64,000 nucleotides of DNA, taken from positions 995,000 to 1,058,999 of the forward strand of contig NZ_LMEY01000001.1 of the NCBI RefSeq assembly GCF_001426665.1, in the 5' to 3' direction. Both the position numbers and the translations under genes were made by a program. Positions 52,161-62,562 of this stretch are shown piece after piece. The stretch comes from Rhizobium sp. Root1334 (lineage in GTDB: Bacteria; Pseudomonadota; Alphaproteobacteria; Rhizobiales; Rhizobiaceae). The notes under the pieces are model-generated. The model was not told where the DNA came from, did not search any database, and saw only the letters and a program-made list of their open reading frames with translations. Position 1 is the first letter of the stretch. Every line of letters begins with the position of its first letter.

Positions 52161-53609
52161 TCAGCCGAAGCGTCTGAGCAGGCGGATGATGGCCCGGACG
52201 AACGGCGCGCGTGTCAGGGGCGTATAATAGGCGATGACGGCCCGTTTTCCAATCTCCGTCATGGCCGGATAGGGGACGATGGCATTGCGGACATGACGCA
52301 GCGACTGGCCGTTGGCAATCAGCAGGCTCCACATGTTGATCATTTCGGCCGCTCCGGCCCCGGTTATGCCGACGCCGAGAATCTTTCCGCGCTTGCCCGT
52401 GACGATCTTGATCAGGCCCTCGGTGGCACGTTCCGCCTGGGCGCGGTCATTGTCCGCATAGGGCCAGCGAAGAACCTCGACGGCGCCGTAACGTCTGCGG
52501 GCTTGCTCTTCATCCAACCCGGCAGAGGCGATTTCCGGATCGGTGAAGGTGGCGCGCGGGACGATGTCACGGTTTTCGCGGGCGGGCAGCCGGAACAGGA
52601 TTTCCCGCAGCACCAGCGAGGCGTGGTAATTGGCGGCATGGGTGAATTGCAGCCCGCCCGCCACGTCGCCGATCGCATAGACCCTGTGGTTCTGCGTCCG
52701 CAGGCTGCGATCAACAGAAATGCCCGTTACCGACACGCCGATACCGGCAGCCTCGAGGCCCAGCCCCGACGTATTGCCCCGCTTACCGGCCGCGACGAGC
52801 AGGGCGCTGCCTTCGATGGTGACCGGGCCAGCCGGCGTTTCGCAGTGGAGATGCAGGCCAGCCGCCGTTTTCCCGACAGACAAAACCTGGCTGTGTTCGA
52901 AAATATCGATGCCTTCGCCACGCAATCCGTCAAGCACGATGCCCGCCAGTTCGGGGTCCTCCTTGGCCAGCGCCCTGCCCGCATCGACGACCGTCACTCT
53001 CGCCCCCAGCCGCCGGTGCGCCTGCGCCATCTCCAGCCCCACCGGCCCGGCGCCGATGATGATGAGATGCTGCGGCAGGCTCTCGAGGTCAAACAGCGTT
53101 TCGCTGGTGAGGTAATCGATACCGGCAAGGCCCGGAACCGGCGGGATGACCGGCACGGATCCCGTCGCGATGACGAAACGGCGGGCGCGGATGGTATAGT
53201 CTCCGGCGATGACGGTATTACCGTCGGTGAATTGTGCATCGGCCTTGATGACTGTGACGCCCATGGCGGCGAACCGTTCGGCCGAATCATTCGGCGCGAT
53301 GGCATCGATCACCGAACGGACATGCGCACGCACTTTCTCAAAATCGATCAACGGCTCACCGGCGATCACGCCGAACTCGGCCGCCTTGCGGACCGCATGG
53401 GCGTGTTTGGCGGCGGCGATCAGCGCCTTCGACGGCACGCAGCCGGTGTTCAGGCACTCGCCGCCCATCAGCCCGCGCTCGATCAACACGACGGGCACAC
53501 CGAAGGCGGCCGCACCTGCGGCAACGGAAAGCCCCGCCGAACCGGCACCGATCACGCAGATATCGGGAGAAAGTACCGTTGCCACGCCGTCAGTCTTGTC
53601 CACGATCAC
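52161..53609 (-). CDS. FAD-dependent disulfide oxidoreductase (dihydrolipoamide dehydrogenase-like)
   Basis: About 482 residues from a GTG at 53609; the exact start is uncertain and overlaps the TVP38 gene. FAD motif DICVIGAGSAGLSVA, redox disulfide GGECLNTGCVPSKAL, NAD(P) motif LIIIGAGPVGLEMA, and a second FAD motif RVYAIGDVAGG. The usual C-terminal HAHPT-type catalytic His-Glu motif of lipoamide dehydrogenase is not visible; there is instead VPYPAMTEIGK, with a Glu in place. It resembles the merA-like oxidoreductases paired or fused with TVP38 proteins, so a membrane-linked redox role is likely. Confidence 0.82.
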   Translation of the reverse strand: MIVDKTDGVATVLSPDICVIGAGSAGLSVAAGAAAFGVPVVLIERGLMGGECLNTGCVPSKALIAAAKHAHAVRKAAEFGVIAGEPLIDFEKVRAHVRSVIDAIAPNDSAERFAAMGVTVIKADAQFTDGNTVIAGDYTIRARRFVIATGSVPVIPPVPGLAGIDYLTSETLFDLESLPQHLIIIGAGPVGLEMAQAHRRLGARVTVVDAGRALAKEDPELAGIVLDGLRGEGIDIFEHSQVLSVGKTAAGLHLHCETPAGPVTIEGSALLVAAGKRGNTSGLGLEAAGIGVSVTGISVDRSLRTQNHRVYAIGDVAGGLQFTHAANYHASLVLREILFRLPARENRDIVPRATFTDPEIASAGLDEEQARRRYGAVEVLRWPYADNDRAQAERATEGLIKIVTGKRGKILGVGITGAGAAEMINMWSLLIANGQSLRHVRNAIVPYPAMTEIGKRAVIAYYTPLTRAPFVRAIIRLLRRFG

Positions 53610-54408
53610 CCGCCGCCTGCCGTTTTTCGCGAGCAAATTGCACCAGAAGCGGCAGGGCGGCAATGACGGCGAGCGCCATGAAGGCGACGGTCAGTTTTGG
53701 CGTCAGGAAATCGGACAACCGCAGGGCCCTTCCATGTTCCGCCGCCTCGCCGATAGCCTCCTCGAAGCCGCAGCCAAGCCATGTGTAGGCGAATGTGCCC
53801 GGAATGATGCCGACCACGGTGGCCAGCGCAAAGGTGCGCAGACTGACGGCGAAGAAAGCGGGTGCGATATTGACGACGAAGAAGGGAAACATCGGCGCAA
53901 GACGCAGCACCAGCAGATAGCTGAAGGCATTGCGGCTGAAACCCGCTGAAAAGCGTTTGAGAAACGGCCCGGCCCGCCGCCGGAGAATATCACCGAACAC
54001 CGTGCGTGCACCGGCAAACAGAAGACAGGAACCGATGGTGGCAGCAATGACGACGATGATGCCGCCAGCCAGCCAGCCGAACAGGAAGCCGGCAAAGATC
54101 GTCAGCACCGATGCCGCTGGAACCGACAACGCCACAACGGCAGCATAGACCGCGAAGAACAGCACCACTGCCCGCACCGGATGGCGCGCCACCATATCGA
54201 GCAGCACCTCGCGCTGATCCGCCAGCCAGCCGAGCGACACATAACGGTGCCACCCCAGCCCATAGGCAAGGGCAAGGCCTGCGGCCAGCACGAGAAGCGG
54301 AGCAATGCGCAGCGCCAGCGGCGGCCCTCCCGGCACCTTGTCCCCTGCTGTCGTTTCCTGGCCGCCTTCCACTGTCAGCTGCTGCCTTTCGCGCTCATTC
54401 TGTTCCAT
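53590..54408 (-). CDS. TVP38/TMEM64 family membrane protein
   Basis: 272 residues, about six membrane helices (IAPLLVLAAGLALAYGLGW, AVVLFFAVYAAVVALSVPAAS, LFGWLAGGIIVVIAATIGSCLLFAG). The core VTT/SNARE-associated motif reads LLVLRLAPMFPFFVVNIAPAFF, with FAGFLFGWLAG and GIIPGTFAYTWLG nearby. Relatives are DedA-superfamily membrane proteins of unknown transport role. It is the first gene of the leftward operon, and its stop overlaps the next gene by 20 bp. Confidence 0.85.
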   Translation of the reverse strand: MEQNERERQQLTVEGGQETTAGDKVPGGPPLALRIAPLLVLAAGLALAYGLGWHRYVSLGWLADQREVLLDMVARHPVRAVVLFFAVYAAVVALSVPAASVLTIFAGFLFGWLAGGIIVVIAATIGSCLLFAGARTVFGDILRRRAGPFLKRFSAGFSRNAFSYLLVLRLAPMFPFFVVNIAPAFFAVSLRTFALATVVGIIPGTFAYTWLGCGFEEAIGEAAEHGRALRLSDFLTPKLTVAFMALAVIAALPLLVQFAREKRQAAGDRGQD

Positions 54409-54488
54409 CGCCCAGCATTAGAAGGAAAGTGCCATCCGGACCAATAACGAATGATCGCGTTCAACAACGTCGCCGTGATCGGAATGCA

Positions 54489-54523
54489 AAATCCCGCGGC
54501 GAGACCGGCTCGCCGCGGGATTT
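54489..54523 (-). terminator. Terminator-like hairpin after the chemoreceptor gene
   Basis: A 15-bp stem (AATCCCGCGGCGAG against CTCGCCGCGGGATT) with a short loop. On the minus strand it is followed by a short T-run (ATTTTG), so it probably ends the chemoreceptor transcript. Confidence 0.65.
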
Positions 54524-54551
54524 CTGTTCACGTCCGATATCCTGTTAAGGA

Positions 54552-56561
54552 TCAGAATTCTTCCCAATTGTCCTTCGCCACCGCGGCACTGGCCGAGCCG
54601 CCGCCAAAGGCGCGGGCGACAGTACCCATCATCTTGCGGGCAGGCGATGCGACCGGCCGGGTGTTTTCGCGAACCGGAGCCGCGACCGCACGCAACGGCG
54701 CACTATCGTCCAGCTTGAAGTGGGAGATCAGCCGCGCCAGGCTGTCGGCTTCGGCCGAAAGCTTGTGGGTGGCGGCATTGGCTTCTTCGACCATCGCGGC
54801 GTTCTGCTGGGTCACCTGGTCCATCTGGTTGACGGCGGTGCTGACTTCGCCGAGGCCGGTCGACTGTTCGCGGGCAGCTGTGGCGATCGAATGGATGTGA
54901 TCGTTGATGCTCAACACCCGCGTTTCGATCTTGCCAAGAACCTCACCCGTTTCCTGCACCAGCTTGACGCCGGTCGCGACTTCCGAGCCGGACTTGGCGA
55001 TCAGACCCTTGATGTCCTTGGCGGCACTTGCGGCACGCTGGGCCAGTTCGCGGACTTCCTGGGCGACGACGGCAAAACCCTTGCCCGCATCACCGGCACG
55101 CGCAGCCTCGACACCGGCGTTGAGCGCCAGAAGGTTGGTCTGGAAGGCGATCTCGTCGATCACGTTGGTGATCTGGCCGATCTCGCTGGAAGCCTGCTCG
55201 ATCCGGCCCATCGCATCGACGGCCTTACGCACGACTTCGCCGGACTGGGCAGCACTCTGTTTCGCCTCCGTGACCATGACAGTCGCTTCCTGGGCGCGGT
55301 CGGTGGAGTTGCGCACGGCGGCGGTGATCTGCTCCAGTGCAGCAGATGTTTCTTCGAGCGCTGCGGCCTGCTGTTCTGTGCGCTTCGACAGGTCATCGGC
55401 GGCGGAGCGCAGTTCCGAGGAATTGCCGTTGATCGAGTCCGTCGTGGTGCGGACTTCCCGTAGCGTGCTCTGCAGGGTCGACAGCGTGTCGTTGACGTTC
55501 TGCTGCAACTCGGCAAAGGCGCCCTGGAAGTTGCCGTTCATGTTCTGCGTCAGGTCACCGCCCGAAAGGCTGGCGATAACGCGGCGGGTCTCGTTGACAC
55601 CGCTGTTCACACCATCGACAAGCTCGTTGAGGCTGGCGGCAAAGCGATTGAGGTCGGCATTGCCGTAATCCTTGCTGATCCGCTGGGTAAAGTCGCCAGC
55701 GGCGGCAGCGGTGACGACGACGGCAATGCTCGACTGCAGATCGGCGCTCTTTTCGCGCAGCGCACTCTCCTGCGCATTCAGTTCGCGCACGGCCAGGCCA
55801 TTGCGCTTGAACACCTCGACAGCACCGGCCATTTCGCCGATTTCGTCCTTTCGGCCGGCAAACGGCACGTTGGCATTGAGATCGCCGTCAGCCAGCCGCT
55901 TCATCGTGCCTGTCAACTGCAGGATCGGCTGGCTCAGTTGCTTGGTGCCGATGTAGAAAGCCGTACCCGCGCCGATGACCAGGCCAACGCCCGCCGTCAA
56001 CAGCACCATGAGGATCATCCGACTTTCAATCGTGTTGACTTCATTCTCGATCGTATCCAGAGCCGCGCGGTCGGTGTCGACGAGCGCATCGATCTCGGCC
56101 TGGAAGGCCTTGCGGTTGGCGCGGTTAAGTTCGTTGTTGCCCTGTTCGTTGGCAGCCTGCGGCGAGACTTCCTGGCTAAGACGGGCTGTTTCCGTGCGGA
56201 ATGTGCGGAATTCGGCGGCGCGTTTGACGACCGCGTCGAAGGCTGGAATTTCTTCGGCGGGAACGAGCGGCTTCCACTCGGTGAGGAGAGCATCGATCTT
56301 GTCGAGGTTTTTCAGCAGGCCTTCAGCGAATGGCTTGGATTTTTCCATCGTCGGAGCTGCGTAGATACCGCGCGCTTCCATGACGACAGCCGTTACCAGT
56401 CGGTTGAGATGCTCGCCGTTCAGCGCGCGATCCGAGGCGTTGTCGAACTGGACGAGTCTCGAATTATATTGTGTGACCACTGTCAGCGCCATGCCGGTCA
56501 CAGCCAGTGTGATCAGGCTCATCAACCCGACGATGAGATAGATCTTGCCTCGAATTTTCAT
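54552..56561 (-). CDS. Methyl-accepting chemotaxis protein
   Basis: 669 residues. TM1 near 8-30, a helical periplasmic ligand domain (about 31-185), TM2 near 186-207, a HAMP domain (about 208-262) and a second HAMP-like region (about 290-345). The signalling hairpin tip includes [26 protein letters not shown]-like sequence (key [19 protein letters not shown]) and [13 protein letters not shown]. The C-terminus ends DNWEEF, a CheR/CheB tether of the xWxxF type. It senses an unknown ligand; no che genes are in the window. Confidence 0.92.
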   Translation of the reverse strand: MKIRGKIYLIVGLMSLITLAVTGMALTVVTQYNSRLVQFDNASDRALNGEHLNRLVTAVVMEARGIYAAPTMEKSKPFAEGLLKNLDKIDALLTEWKPLVPAEEIPAFDAVVKRAAEFRTFRTETARLSQEVSPQAANEQGNNELNRANRKAFQAEIDALVDTDRAALDTIENEVNTIESRMILMVLLTAGVGLVIGAGTAFYIGTKQLSQPILQLTGTMKRLADGDLNANVPFAGRKDEIGEMAGAVEVFKRNGLAVRELNAQESALREKSADLQSSIAVVVTAAAAGDFTQRISKDYGNADLNRFAASLNELVDGVNSGVNETRRVIASLSGGDLTQNMNGNFQGAFAELQQNVNDTLSTLQSTLREVRTTTDSINGNSSELRSAADDLSKRTEQQAAALEETSAALEQITAAVRNSTDRAQEATVMVTEAKQSAAQSGEVVRKAVDAMGRIEQASSEIGQITNVIDEIAFQTNLLALNAGVEAARAGDAGKGFAVVAQEVRELAQRAASAAKDIKGLIAKSGSEVATGVKLVQETGEVLGKIETRVLSINDHIHSIATAAREQSTGLGEVSTAVNQMDQVTQQNAAMVEEANAATHKLSAEADSLARLISHFKLDDSAPLRAVAAPVRENTRPVASPARKMMGTVARAFGGGSASAAVAKDNWEEF

Positions 56562-56836
56562 TTACGTGTCACTCCCCTGGGACCGGCAGCAGACCATGAA
56601 AGGCGCAGCTTGCGGGTACTTGTCTCAGGCGTGACACTAAAGCAGCGATGGTTAATGAAGCCTCATGCGGCACTCAACAATTCTACTGATCGGGTCTTAG
56701 GGCTTTGTTTAAGCCGTTGCATTATTATGCACCAATACTCAATTTTAAGTTGAATAGACCCAAGGACACCCCAACCGGCTGCTGATCCAGCAGAACGGCA
56801 AAACCCGCGCTGATTCCAGCTTTTCCGCCCCGGCAA

Positions 56837-56866
56837 TTGACTTTCGCGGCTCTTTGCTCTTATAAG
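56837..56866 (+). promoter_or_regulatory. Sigma-70-type promoter of rpmH-rnpA-yidC
   Basis: TTGACT (56837-56842), an 18-bp spacer and TATAAG (56861-56866), placed 114 bp before rpmH. The rest of the 418-bp gap from 56562 holds no recognisable gene. Confidence 0.6.
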
Positions 56867-56979
56867 CCGCCCACGTCCGGACAAGTCCCCTTGCCCTGTG
56901 CAATGCCATGCCCGGAACGTAACGCTCCCTTGCTAAGAAGCAAACCCAAGAAGGGCCGCACACCGCGGTATTAAAATAA

Positions 56980-57117
56980 ATGACGAAGCGTACCTACCAA
57001 CCGTCCAAGCTTGTTCGCAAGCGCCGTCACGGCTTCCGTGCACGTATCGCCACCAAGGGTGGCCGCAAGGTTATCGTTGCCCGCCGGGCACGTGGCCGTA
57101 AGCGTCTGTCGGCTTAA
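56980..57117 (+). CDS. rpmH: Large ribosomal subunit protein bL34
   Basis: 45 residues: [20 protein letters not shown], then [20 protein letters not shown] and KRLSA. This is the canonical basic L34 sequence, found in its usual place ahead of rnpA. It starts at the ATG at 56980. Confidence 0.97.
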   Translation: MTKRTYQPSKLVRKRRHGFRARIATKGGRKVIVARRARGRKRLSA

Positions 57118-57252
57118 GGCCGTCTGGCGCGTGCCGCGTCTTCGCGCACTTACCTTCGCGAAACCTGCATGCGCGGCTTCACGGCGCCGGAGCATCCATC
57201 AGTCGTCTCTAGGGACACTGGATGCTCCAGCGCCAAGAAGGAGCGCGGGCGA

Positions 57253-57642
57253 ATGACATCACCCAAGCCTAAATCAACTGCCGGGCGGCTGAAAAGCCGG
57301 CCGCAGTTTCTTGCTGTGCGCAAGGGAGAGCAGCGGAAAGGTCCGTTGTTTCTTCTGGAAGTTCTTGATCGCAACGAACCGGATACCGGGCCGCGTGTCG
57401 GTTTCACCGTCACCAAGAAGCATGGCAATGCCGTCGAACGCAACCGGATGCGCCGGCGCCTGAAAGAGGCCGTGCGGCTTTCCGCCGGATTTGCAATGAA
57501 GCCCGGACATGACTATGTGATTGTCGCCAGACGCGACCTTTTGAACGCACCCTTCAAGCGGATCGAAAAGACCCTCTGTGAGCGGATCGAAAGCAAGCAG
57601 AAATATTCACGGCCTCAACAGGCCGGCTCCAGGAAAGAATGA
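57253..57642 (+). CDS. rnpA: Ribonuclease P protein component
   Basis: 129 residues from the ATG at 57253. The RNR motif region reads [21 protein letters not shown], the family signature, preceded by RVGFTVTK and followed by [12 protein letters not shown]. It is the basic protein cofactor for tRNA 5' processing. Its last codons overlap the yidC start (ATGATGG). A frame open to 57169 would add 28 residues not seen in the family. Confidence 0.96.
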   Translation: MTSPKPKSTAGRLKSRPQFLAVRKGEQRKGPLFLLEVLDRNEPDTGPRVGFTVTKKHGNAVERNRMRRRLKEAVRLSAGFAMKPGHDYVIVARRDLLNAPFKRIEKTLCERIESKQKYSRPQQAGSRKE

Positions 57643-59489
57643 TGGAAAAAAACCGCAACTACTTCGTGGCGATCGGGCTATCAGTGCTCATTCTGATTGC
57701 CTGGCAATTTCTCTATGTGAACCCGAAGATAGAGAAAGAACGGATTGCGGCGGAAGCCCATCAGAAGCTCACCCAGCAGACCCAGCCGGCCGGCACGCCT
57801 GCCGTTCCCGGTCAGGCTCAACCGGCTCAGGGCGCCGTCCCCGGCGCCGTTGAAACCCGTGATCAGGCGATCGCCAAATCGGCCCGTGTTTCCATCGACA
57901 CGGCAGCGCTGATCGGCTCGATCAACCTCACCGGCGCACGTTTTGACGACCTGAAGCTCAAGGAATACCACGAGACCGTCGACGACAAGAGCCCGCTGAT
58001 CACGCTGTTCAGCCCCTCCGACACGCCGGACGGTTACTTTACCGAACTCGGCTATATCGGCAACGACGCAACCGGCACCGTTCCCGGCCCATCGACCATC
58101 TGGACAGTCAAAAGCGGCGACAAGCTGACGACCGAAACCCCTGTCGTCTTGACTTATACCAACGAGAAGGGCGTGGTTTTCACCCGCACGATCTCGATCG
58201 ACGAACACTTCATGTTCCAGGTCGTAGACTCGATCAACAATGGCAGCGGCGCTCCGGTATCGCTGTCGACCTACGGCCGCGTCACCCGCTTCAACAAGCC
58301 GACCACGCCCAGCGTCTACGTTCTGCATGAAGGCTTCATCGGCGTCATCGGCGAGCATGGCCTGAACGAAATCGCCTACAGCAAGGTGGAAAACGACGTT
58401 CCGGTCAAGCACGAGAAGGCAACGACCGGCTGGCTTGGCATCACCGACAAGTACTGGGCTGCCGCCATCGTTCCGCCGCAGACACTGGCTTACGAATCCA
58501 AGTACGAGCACTTCACCGATGGCCGCCCGCGCTTCCAGGCTGACTACAAGCAGGACGCAGTCACCATCGCGCCGGGCCAATCCACTGACCTGAAGACCCT
58601 GGTCTTTGCCGGCGCCAAAGTCGTCTCCGTTGTTCAGAGCTACTCAAAGGACGATAGCTGGTTCAGCTCAATGTTCTCGAGTTTGACGAACGCTGACAAA
58701 TCGAAGGCAGCCGCCTATAACATTCCACAGTTTGATCTTTTGATCGATTGGGGCTGGTTCTACTTCATCACCAAGCCGATGTTCATGTTAATGGATTTCT
58801 TCTTCCGTTATTTCGGCAACTTCGGCGTTGCGATCCTTCTGACCACCATCGTCGTCAAGGGCCTGTTCTTCCCGCTTGCCTCGAAGCAGTACGCTTCGAT
58901 GGCGAACATGAAGAAGGTTCAGCCGAAGATGGAGGAACTGAAGAAGAAGCACGGCGACGACCGCATGGCGTTGCAGCAGGGCATGATGCAGCTCTACAAG
59001 GAAGAGAAGATCAACCCGATCGCCGGTTGCTGGCCGATCCTGTTGCAGATCCCGGTGTTCTTCGCGCTCTACAAGGTGATCTACGTCACCATCGAAATGC
59101 GCCACGCGCCGTTCTTCGGCTGGATCCAGGATCTTTCCGCGCCGGATCCGACCTCGCTGTTCAACCTGTTCGGCCTTCTGCCTTACGCGGTTCCGCATGC
59201 GCTGGTCATCGGCGTCTGGCCGCTGATCATGGGCATCACCATGTTCCTGCAGATGCGTATGAACCCGACGCCGCCGGATCCCACCCAGGCGATGCTGTTC
59301 ACCTGGATGCCGCTGGTCTTCACCTTCATGCTGGCAAGCTTCCCGGCCGGTCTGGTCATCTACTGGGCCTGGAACAACACGCTGTCGATCATGCAACAGG
59401 CGTTCATCATGAAGCGCCACGGCGCCAAGATCGAGCTGTTCGACAATCTCAAGGGATTATTCTCAAAGAAACCGAAACCGGCCGAATAG
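57639..59489 (+). CDS. yidC: Membrane protein insertase YidC
   Basis: 616 residues. An N-terminal membrane helix ([21 protein letters not shown]) is followed by a Pro/Gln-rich linker, the large periplasmic domain (about 85-350), then the conserved five-helix insertase core from about 370: [52 protein letters not shown] and [25 protein letters not shown] carry the signature pieces [10 protein letters not shown] and FPAGLVIYW. It inserts and folds inner-membrane proteins with or without Sec. It overlaps rnpA. Confidence 0.97.
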   Translation: MMEKNRNYFVAIGLSVLILIAWQFLYVNPKIEKERIAAEAHQKLTQQTQPAGTPAVPGQAQPAQGAVPGAVETRDQAIAKSARVSIDTAALIGSINLTGARFDDLKLKEYHETVDDKSPLITLFSPSDTPDGYFTELGYIGNDATGTVPGPSTIWTVKSGDKLTTETPVVLTYTNEKGVVFTRTISIDEHFMFQVVDSINNGSGAPVSLSTYGRVTRFNKPTTPSVYVLHEGFIGVIGEHGLNEIAYSKVENDVPVKHEKATTGWLGITDKYWAAAIVPPQTLAYESKYEHFTDGRPRFQADYKQDAVTIAPGQSTDLKTLVFAGAKVVSVVQSYSKDDSWFSSMFSSLTNADKSKAAAYNIPQFDLLIDWGWFYFITKPMFMLMDFFFRYFGNFGVAILLTTIVVKGLFFPLASKQYASMANMKKVQPKMEELKKKHGDDRMALQQGMMQLYKEEKINPIAGCWPILLQIPVFFALYKVIYVTIEMRHAPFFGWIQDLSAPDPTSLFNLFGLLPYAVPHALVIGVWPLIMGITMFLQMRMNPTPPDPTQAMLFTWMPLVFTFMLASFPAGLVIYWAWNNTLSIMQQAFIMKRHGAKIELFDNLKGLFSKKPKPAE

Positions 59490-59513
59490 GCCGGAACCGG
59501 GACCAGGAATGCG

Positions 59514-59545
59514 AAAACCCCGGATCGGCTGATCCGGGGTTTTTT
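59514..59545 (+). terminator. Rho-independent terminator after yidC
   Basis: AAAACCCCGGATC (59514-59526), loop GGCT, GATCCGGGG (59531-59539), then six T. A strong terminator ending rpmH-rnpA-yidC. Confidence 0.9.
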
Positions 59546-59572
59546 CTTGGCGAAAAACTTGCACCGCAACGG

Positions 59573-60451
59573 CTAGACCATGCGCTGCATCTCCTCCCCG
59601 AGCCATTTGCGGAATTTCCGCGTCATGCGGTTTTCATGACGATGGAAGACCACACGGTAATGACCGAGGTCCACCGGCCCGAAGCCCGGCAAAACCACCA
59701 GCCCGCCTGAGCGGATCTCGCGCTCCGTCAGGAACGCCGGCGCCAGAACCATGCCCAGACCGGCCGTGGCTGCATGCAGAGCCGTATCGTCGGTGTCGAA
59801 CACATGCTGGATCTGTATGGCGCCGCCATCGAGGCCGAGCGTGCGGGTCCACAATGCCCAGTCCCAATTGTCCACCGAGCATTGAAGGGCTGGCACCTTT
59901 CCAAGATCGCCGGTCCCGTCATACCCGACGGCCGCCAGCAGCGCCGGCGACGCGACGGGACGGCTCATATCGGCGGCAAGCCACTCCCCTTCTGCAGGGT
60001 TCGTACCAGCACGGTGATAGGAAATTGCCAGGTCGCCGGACCCGAGAGAGATGCTGGAACCGGTTTTCGTCTCGACACGCACACGGGCGGCCGGATGCAT
60101 CGCCTTGAACCGCTCCAGCGCTGGGATCAGCCAGCGAACGGCAAGCGAAATCGAGACGCGGACGACGATTTCGTTCTGGTCGCGGCTCAGCGCCTCTGCC
60201 GAACGGTCGATCGCAGCAATGGCAGCGGCGGCATCATCATGGAAGCGGCGACCCGCATCCGTCAGGTCAAGGAAGTTGTGGCTCCGCTTGAACAGCGCCA
60301 CGCCCAGCTCACCCTCCAGCTTCTTGATTTGATGACTGACAGCGCTCGGGGTAACGCCGATTTCTGCGGCGGCCTGGACGATACTAAGATGGCGGGCCGT
60401 CAGGACAAAAACCCGCACCGCATTGAGCGAGACGTTCCGCTTGTTCTGCAT
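59573..60451 (-). CDS. LysR-family regulator (GcvA-like)
   Basis: 292 residues. The HTH domain (LNAVRVFVLTARHLSIVQAAAEIGVTPSAVSHQIKKLE; key TPSAVSHQIKKLE) is followed by a substrate-binding domain that runs from about 90 to 292. TPSAVSHQIK is the GcvA/TrpI-type pattern. It is divergent from a DMT transporter gene with a 78-bp gap and is likely to control it. The effector is unknown. Confidence 0.88.
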   Translation of the reverse strand: MQNKRNVSLNAVRVFVLTARHLSIVQAAAEIGVTPSAVSHQIKKLEGELGVALFKRSHNFLDLTDAGRRFHDDAAAAIAAIDRSAEALSRDQNEIVVRVSISLAVRWLIPALERFKAMHPAARVRVETKTGSSISLGSGDLAISYHRAGTNPAEGEWLAADMSRPVASPALLAAVGYDGTGDLGKVPALQCSVDNWDWALWTRTLGLDGGAIQIQHVFDTDDTALHAATAGLGMVLAPAFLTEREIRSGGLVVLPGFGPVDLGHYRVVFHRHENRMTRKFRKWLGEEMQRMV

Positions 60452-60529
60452 CGAAATTACTCATCCAGGGCTCAAAAATCGAATTTGCATTGCGGCAGGG
60501 TCATTTGGCAAGAGTTGGAAGAGAAACCT

Positions 60530-61456
60530 TTGAAAGTTAAGGCCTTGCGTAAAAACCTGCTGAACTCGAATGCTGAAGCGATGATCTGGGTTGTACTCGG
60601 AACGGCATTATTTTCCTTGATTTTTGCCTCTGGCAAATTCGGGGGAGACAGCCTGTCCGTCGTACAGATCCAGTTCCTGCGTTATGTCAGCGGCCTGGCA
60701 ACGCTTCTGGCTGTGGTTGCCTTCAAGCGCGACAGCTTGCGCGTCTATCGCAGTGCCCGGCCGTTTTCCCATGCCATGCGCGCCGCGTTCGGTGTTTCCG
60801 GCGGCTTCGCGCTGATTTATGCCTCTGCGGCGATGCCGATTGTCGATGCAACGGCGCTTGGTCTTCTCTACGTGGTTTTCATCATCCCGCTGGCGGTTAT
60901 CGTCCTCAAGGAAACTGTGACGAAGCAGCATATGGTCGGCATCACCCTCAGTTTCGCCGGTGCCGGTTTCATCATGATTTCACGCGGCGCCTTCACCCAG
61001 TTCGAGCCCGCCTATCTCGTCCCCGCAGCTATTGCTGTTCTCGGTGCCGCGTTACTCGCCATCGAAGGGCTGATGATCCGTGTCCTCTCCCATGCCGACC
61101 GCCCGCTGACGGTCCTGCTCTATGTCAACGCCTTTGGCATCCTGTTCCTGGCGATACCGGCGTTCTGGACATGGAAGGAAGCGTCCCTCTCCTCCATGGT
61201 CCCGTTTCTGCTGCTCGGCCCGATCGCGGTGGCGGCACAATACTGCGTCGTCCGCGGCTACCGGCTTGCCTCACTGGCGATCGTCGGTCCGGTCGATTAT
61301 GCTTGGCTGGTCTTTGCCGCCGTCATCGGCTTCCTGTTCTTCAACGAAATTCCGACGACGGGCGTGATCGCCGGTGCGGCCATCATCGCCATTGGCGGTG
61401 TGATTCTTGCCGTGATAAAGCCCGAACCGGACAAAACCGCCGCCGAGATTCAATAG
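60530..61456 (+). CDS. DMT/EamA family transporter 1
   Basis: 308 residues from a TTG at 60530 with GGAAGAG upstream. About ten membrane helices in two EamA repeats: IWVVLGTALFSLIFASGKF to FIMISRG, then LVPAAIAVLGAALLAIEGLM to AAIIAIGGVILAVI. Substrates of the family are amino acids, drugs or metabolites. It lies between a divergent LysR regulator and a second EamA gene, and probably responds to that regulator. Confidence 0.87.
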   Translation: MKVKALRKNLLNSNAEAMIWVVLGTALFSLIFASGKFGGDSLSVVQIQFLRYVSGLATLLAVVAFKRDSLRVYRSARPFSHAMRAAFGVSGGFALIYASAAMPIVDATALGLLYVVFIIPLAVIVLKETVTKQHMVGITLSFAGAGFIMISRGAFTQFEPAYLVPAAIAVLGAALLAIEGLMIRVLSHADRPLTVLLYVNAFGILFLAIPAFWTWKEASLSSMVPFLLLGPIAVAAQYCVVRGYRLASLAIVGPVDYAWLVFAAVIGFLFFNEIPTTGVIAGAAIIAIGGVILAVIKPEPDKTAAEIQ

Positions 61457-61566
61457 TTGCGTCACATAAGGCACACAGGAAGGTTTGCGACAGCACCCTG
61501 TCGCGGATACCAGCGCGCGCCGGACCGTTCGCTCCTACACTGCAGCACCGCAACCGGATTCCCGCC

Positions 61567-62478
61567 ATGTCGCAGCCTCTGCCGCAATCCGTAACCGATG
61601 GCCAAAACAGCGCAACCCAGGGCGCAGCCTTGGTGCTCGGCTCGGCCATCGTCTGGAGTTTCGGCGGCACGCTGGCGCGCTTCCTGTCGATCGAGGATGG
61701 CTGGACCATCGTGTTCTGGCGCTCGCTGTTTGCCGCCCTGTTCCTCATCGGCTTCATGTTGCTGCGCGACGGGCCACGCGGCACCGTCTCGCTGTTTCGC
61801 AACATGGGCCTGCCGGGCATCGCGGTCGGGCTGTGTTTTGCCATCGCCTCGACCTCATTCATCCTGGCGCTTGCCTATACCACCGTTGCCAACATCGTTC
61901 TCATTCAGGCCGGCGTGCCGCTGATTGCGGCGCTGATCAGCTGGATCGTGTTTCGGGAACGCGTCTCGCTGCTGACCTGGCTTGCCATCGCTGCCGTGAT
62001 TTCCGGCGTAGCGATCATGGTCTCGGATTCCGTGAACGGCGCGGTCTCGCCCGTGGGCGATGCGCTGGCCATCCTGATCGCCTTCGTCTTCGCGCTCGCC
62101 ACCGTCATCACCCGGCGCTATGCCCATGTGCGCATGACACCGGCTGCCTGTTTCGGCACCATCGTCGCCGGAACGGTCGCAGCCATTATGGCGTCCGGCC
62201 TCAGTGTCACGCTGCCGGAGCTCGGCATCCTCGTGACGTTCGGCGCGCTCAACTTCGGCCTTGGCCTCGCCTTCTTCGTCACCGGCGCGCGGTTGATCCC
62301 CTCGGCGCTCGCGGCCCTGCTCGGCACCGCCGAGACGATCCTGGCGCCGCTCTGGGTGGCGCTGATCCACGGCGAGATCCCAAGCCTCAACACGATCCTC
62401 GGCGGCACGATCGTGCTGATCGCCCTCCTCTCCTATCTCAGCATCGAGATGTGGCGGCAGCGGCGTACCATGGCCTGA
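61567..62478 (+). CDS. DMT/EamA family transporter 2
   Basis: 303 residues from the ATG at 61567. Two EamA units with helices around ALVLGSAIVWSFGGTLARFL, VGLCFAIASTSFILALAYT and GDALAILIAFVFALATVI. The FVTGARLIPSALAALLGTAETILAPLW loop is typical of this group. It lies 110 bp after the first EamA gene. The two differ in sequence along their whole length, so this is not a recent duplication. Confidence 0.87.
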   Translation: MSQPLPQSVTDGQNSATQGAALVLGSAIVWSFGGTLARFLSIEDGWTIVFWRSLFAALFLIGFMLLRDGPRGTVSLFRNMGLPGIAVGLCFAIASTSFILALAYTTVANIVLIQAGVPLIAALISWIVFRERVSLLTWLAIAAVISGVAIMVSDSVNGAVSPVGDALAILIAFVFALATVITRRYAHVRMTPAACFGTIVAGTVAAIMASGLSVTLPELGILVTFGALNFGLGLAFFVTGARLIPSALAALLGTAETILAPLWVALIHGEIPSLNTILGGTIVLIALLSYLSIEMWRQRRTMA

Positions 62479-62562
62479 GCCAAATTGGCGAAAATCGCGA
62501 GTTTTCTTGACATGGCGGCGCAAAACCGTGAAGTCCTGAACAAAAGCCAAGGACAGGATACC

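Noticed and set aside
50771-53666. Plus-strand frames of 468 and 516 codons opposite the kinase and flavoprotein genes
   Set aside because: Antisense of clearly identified genes; His/Arg/Gln-rich shadow composition.
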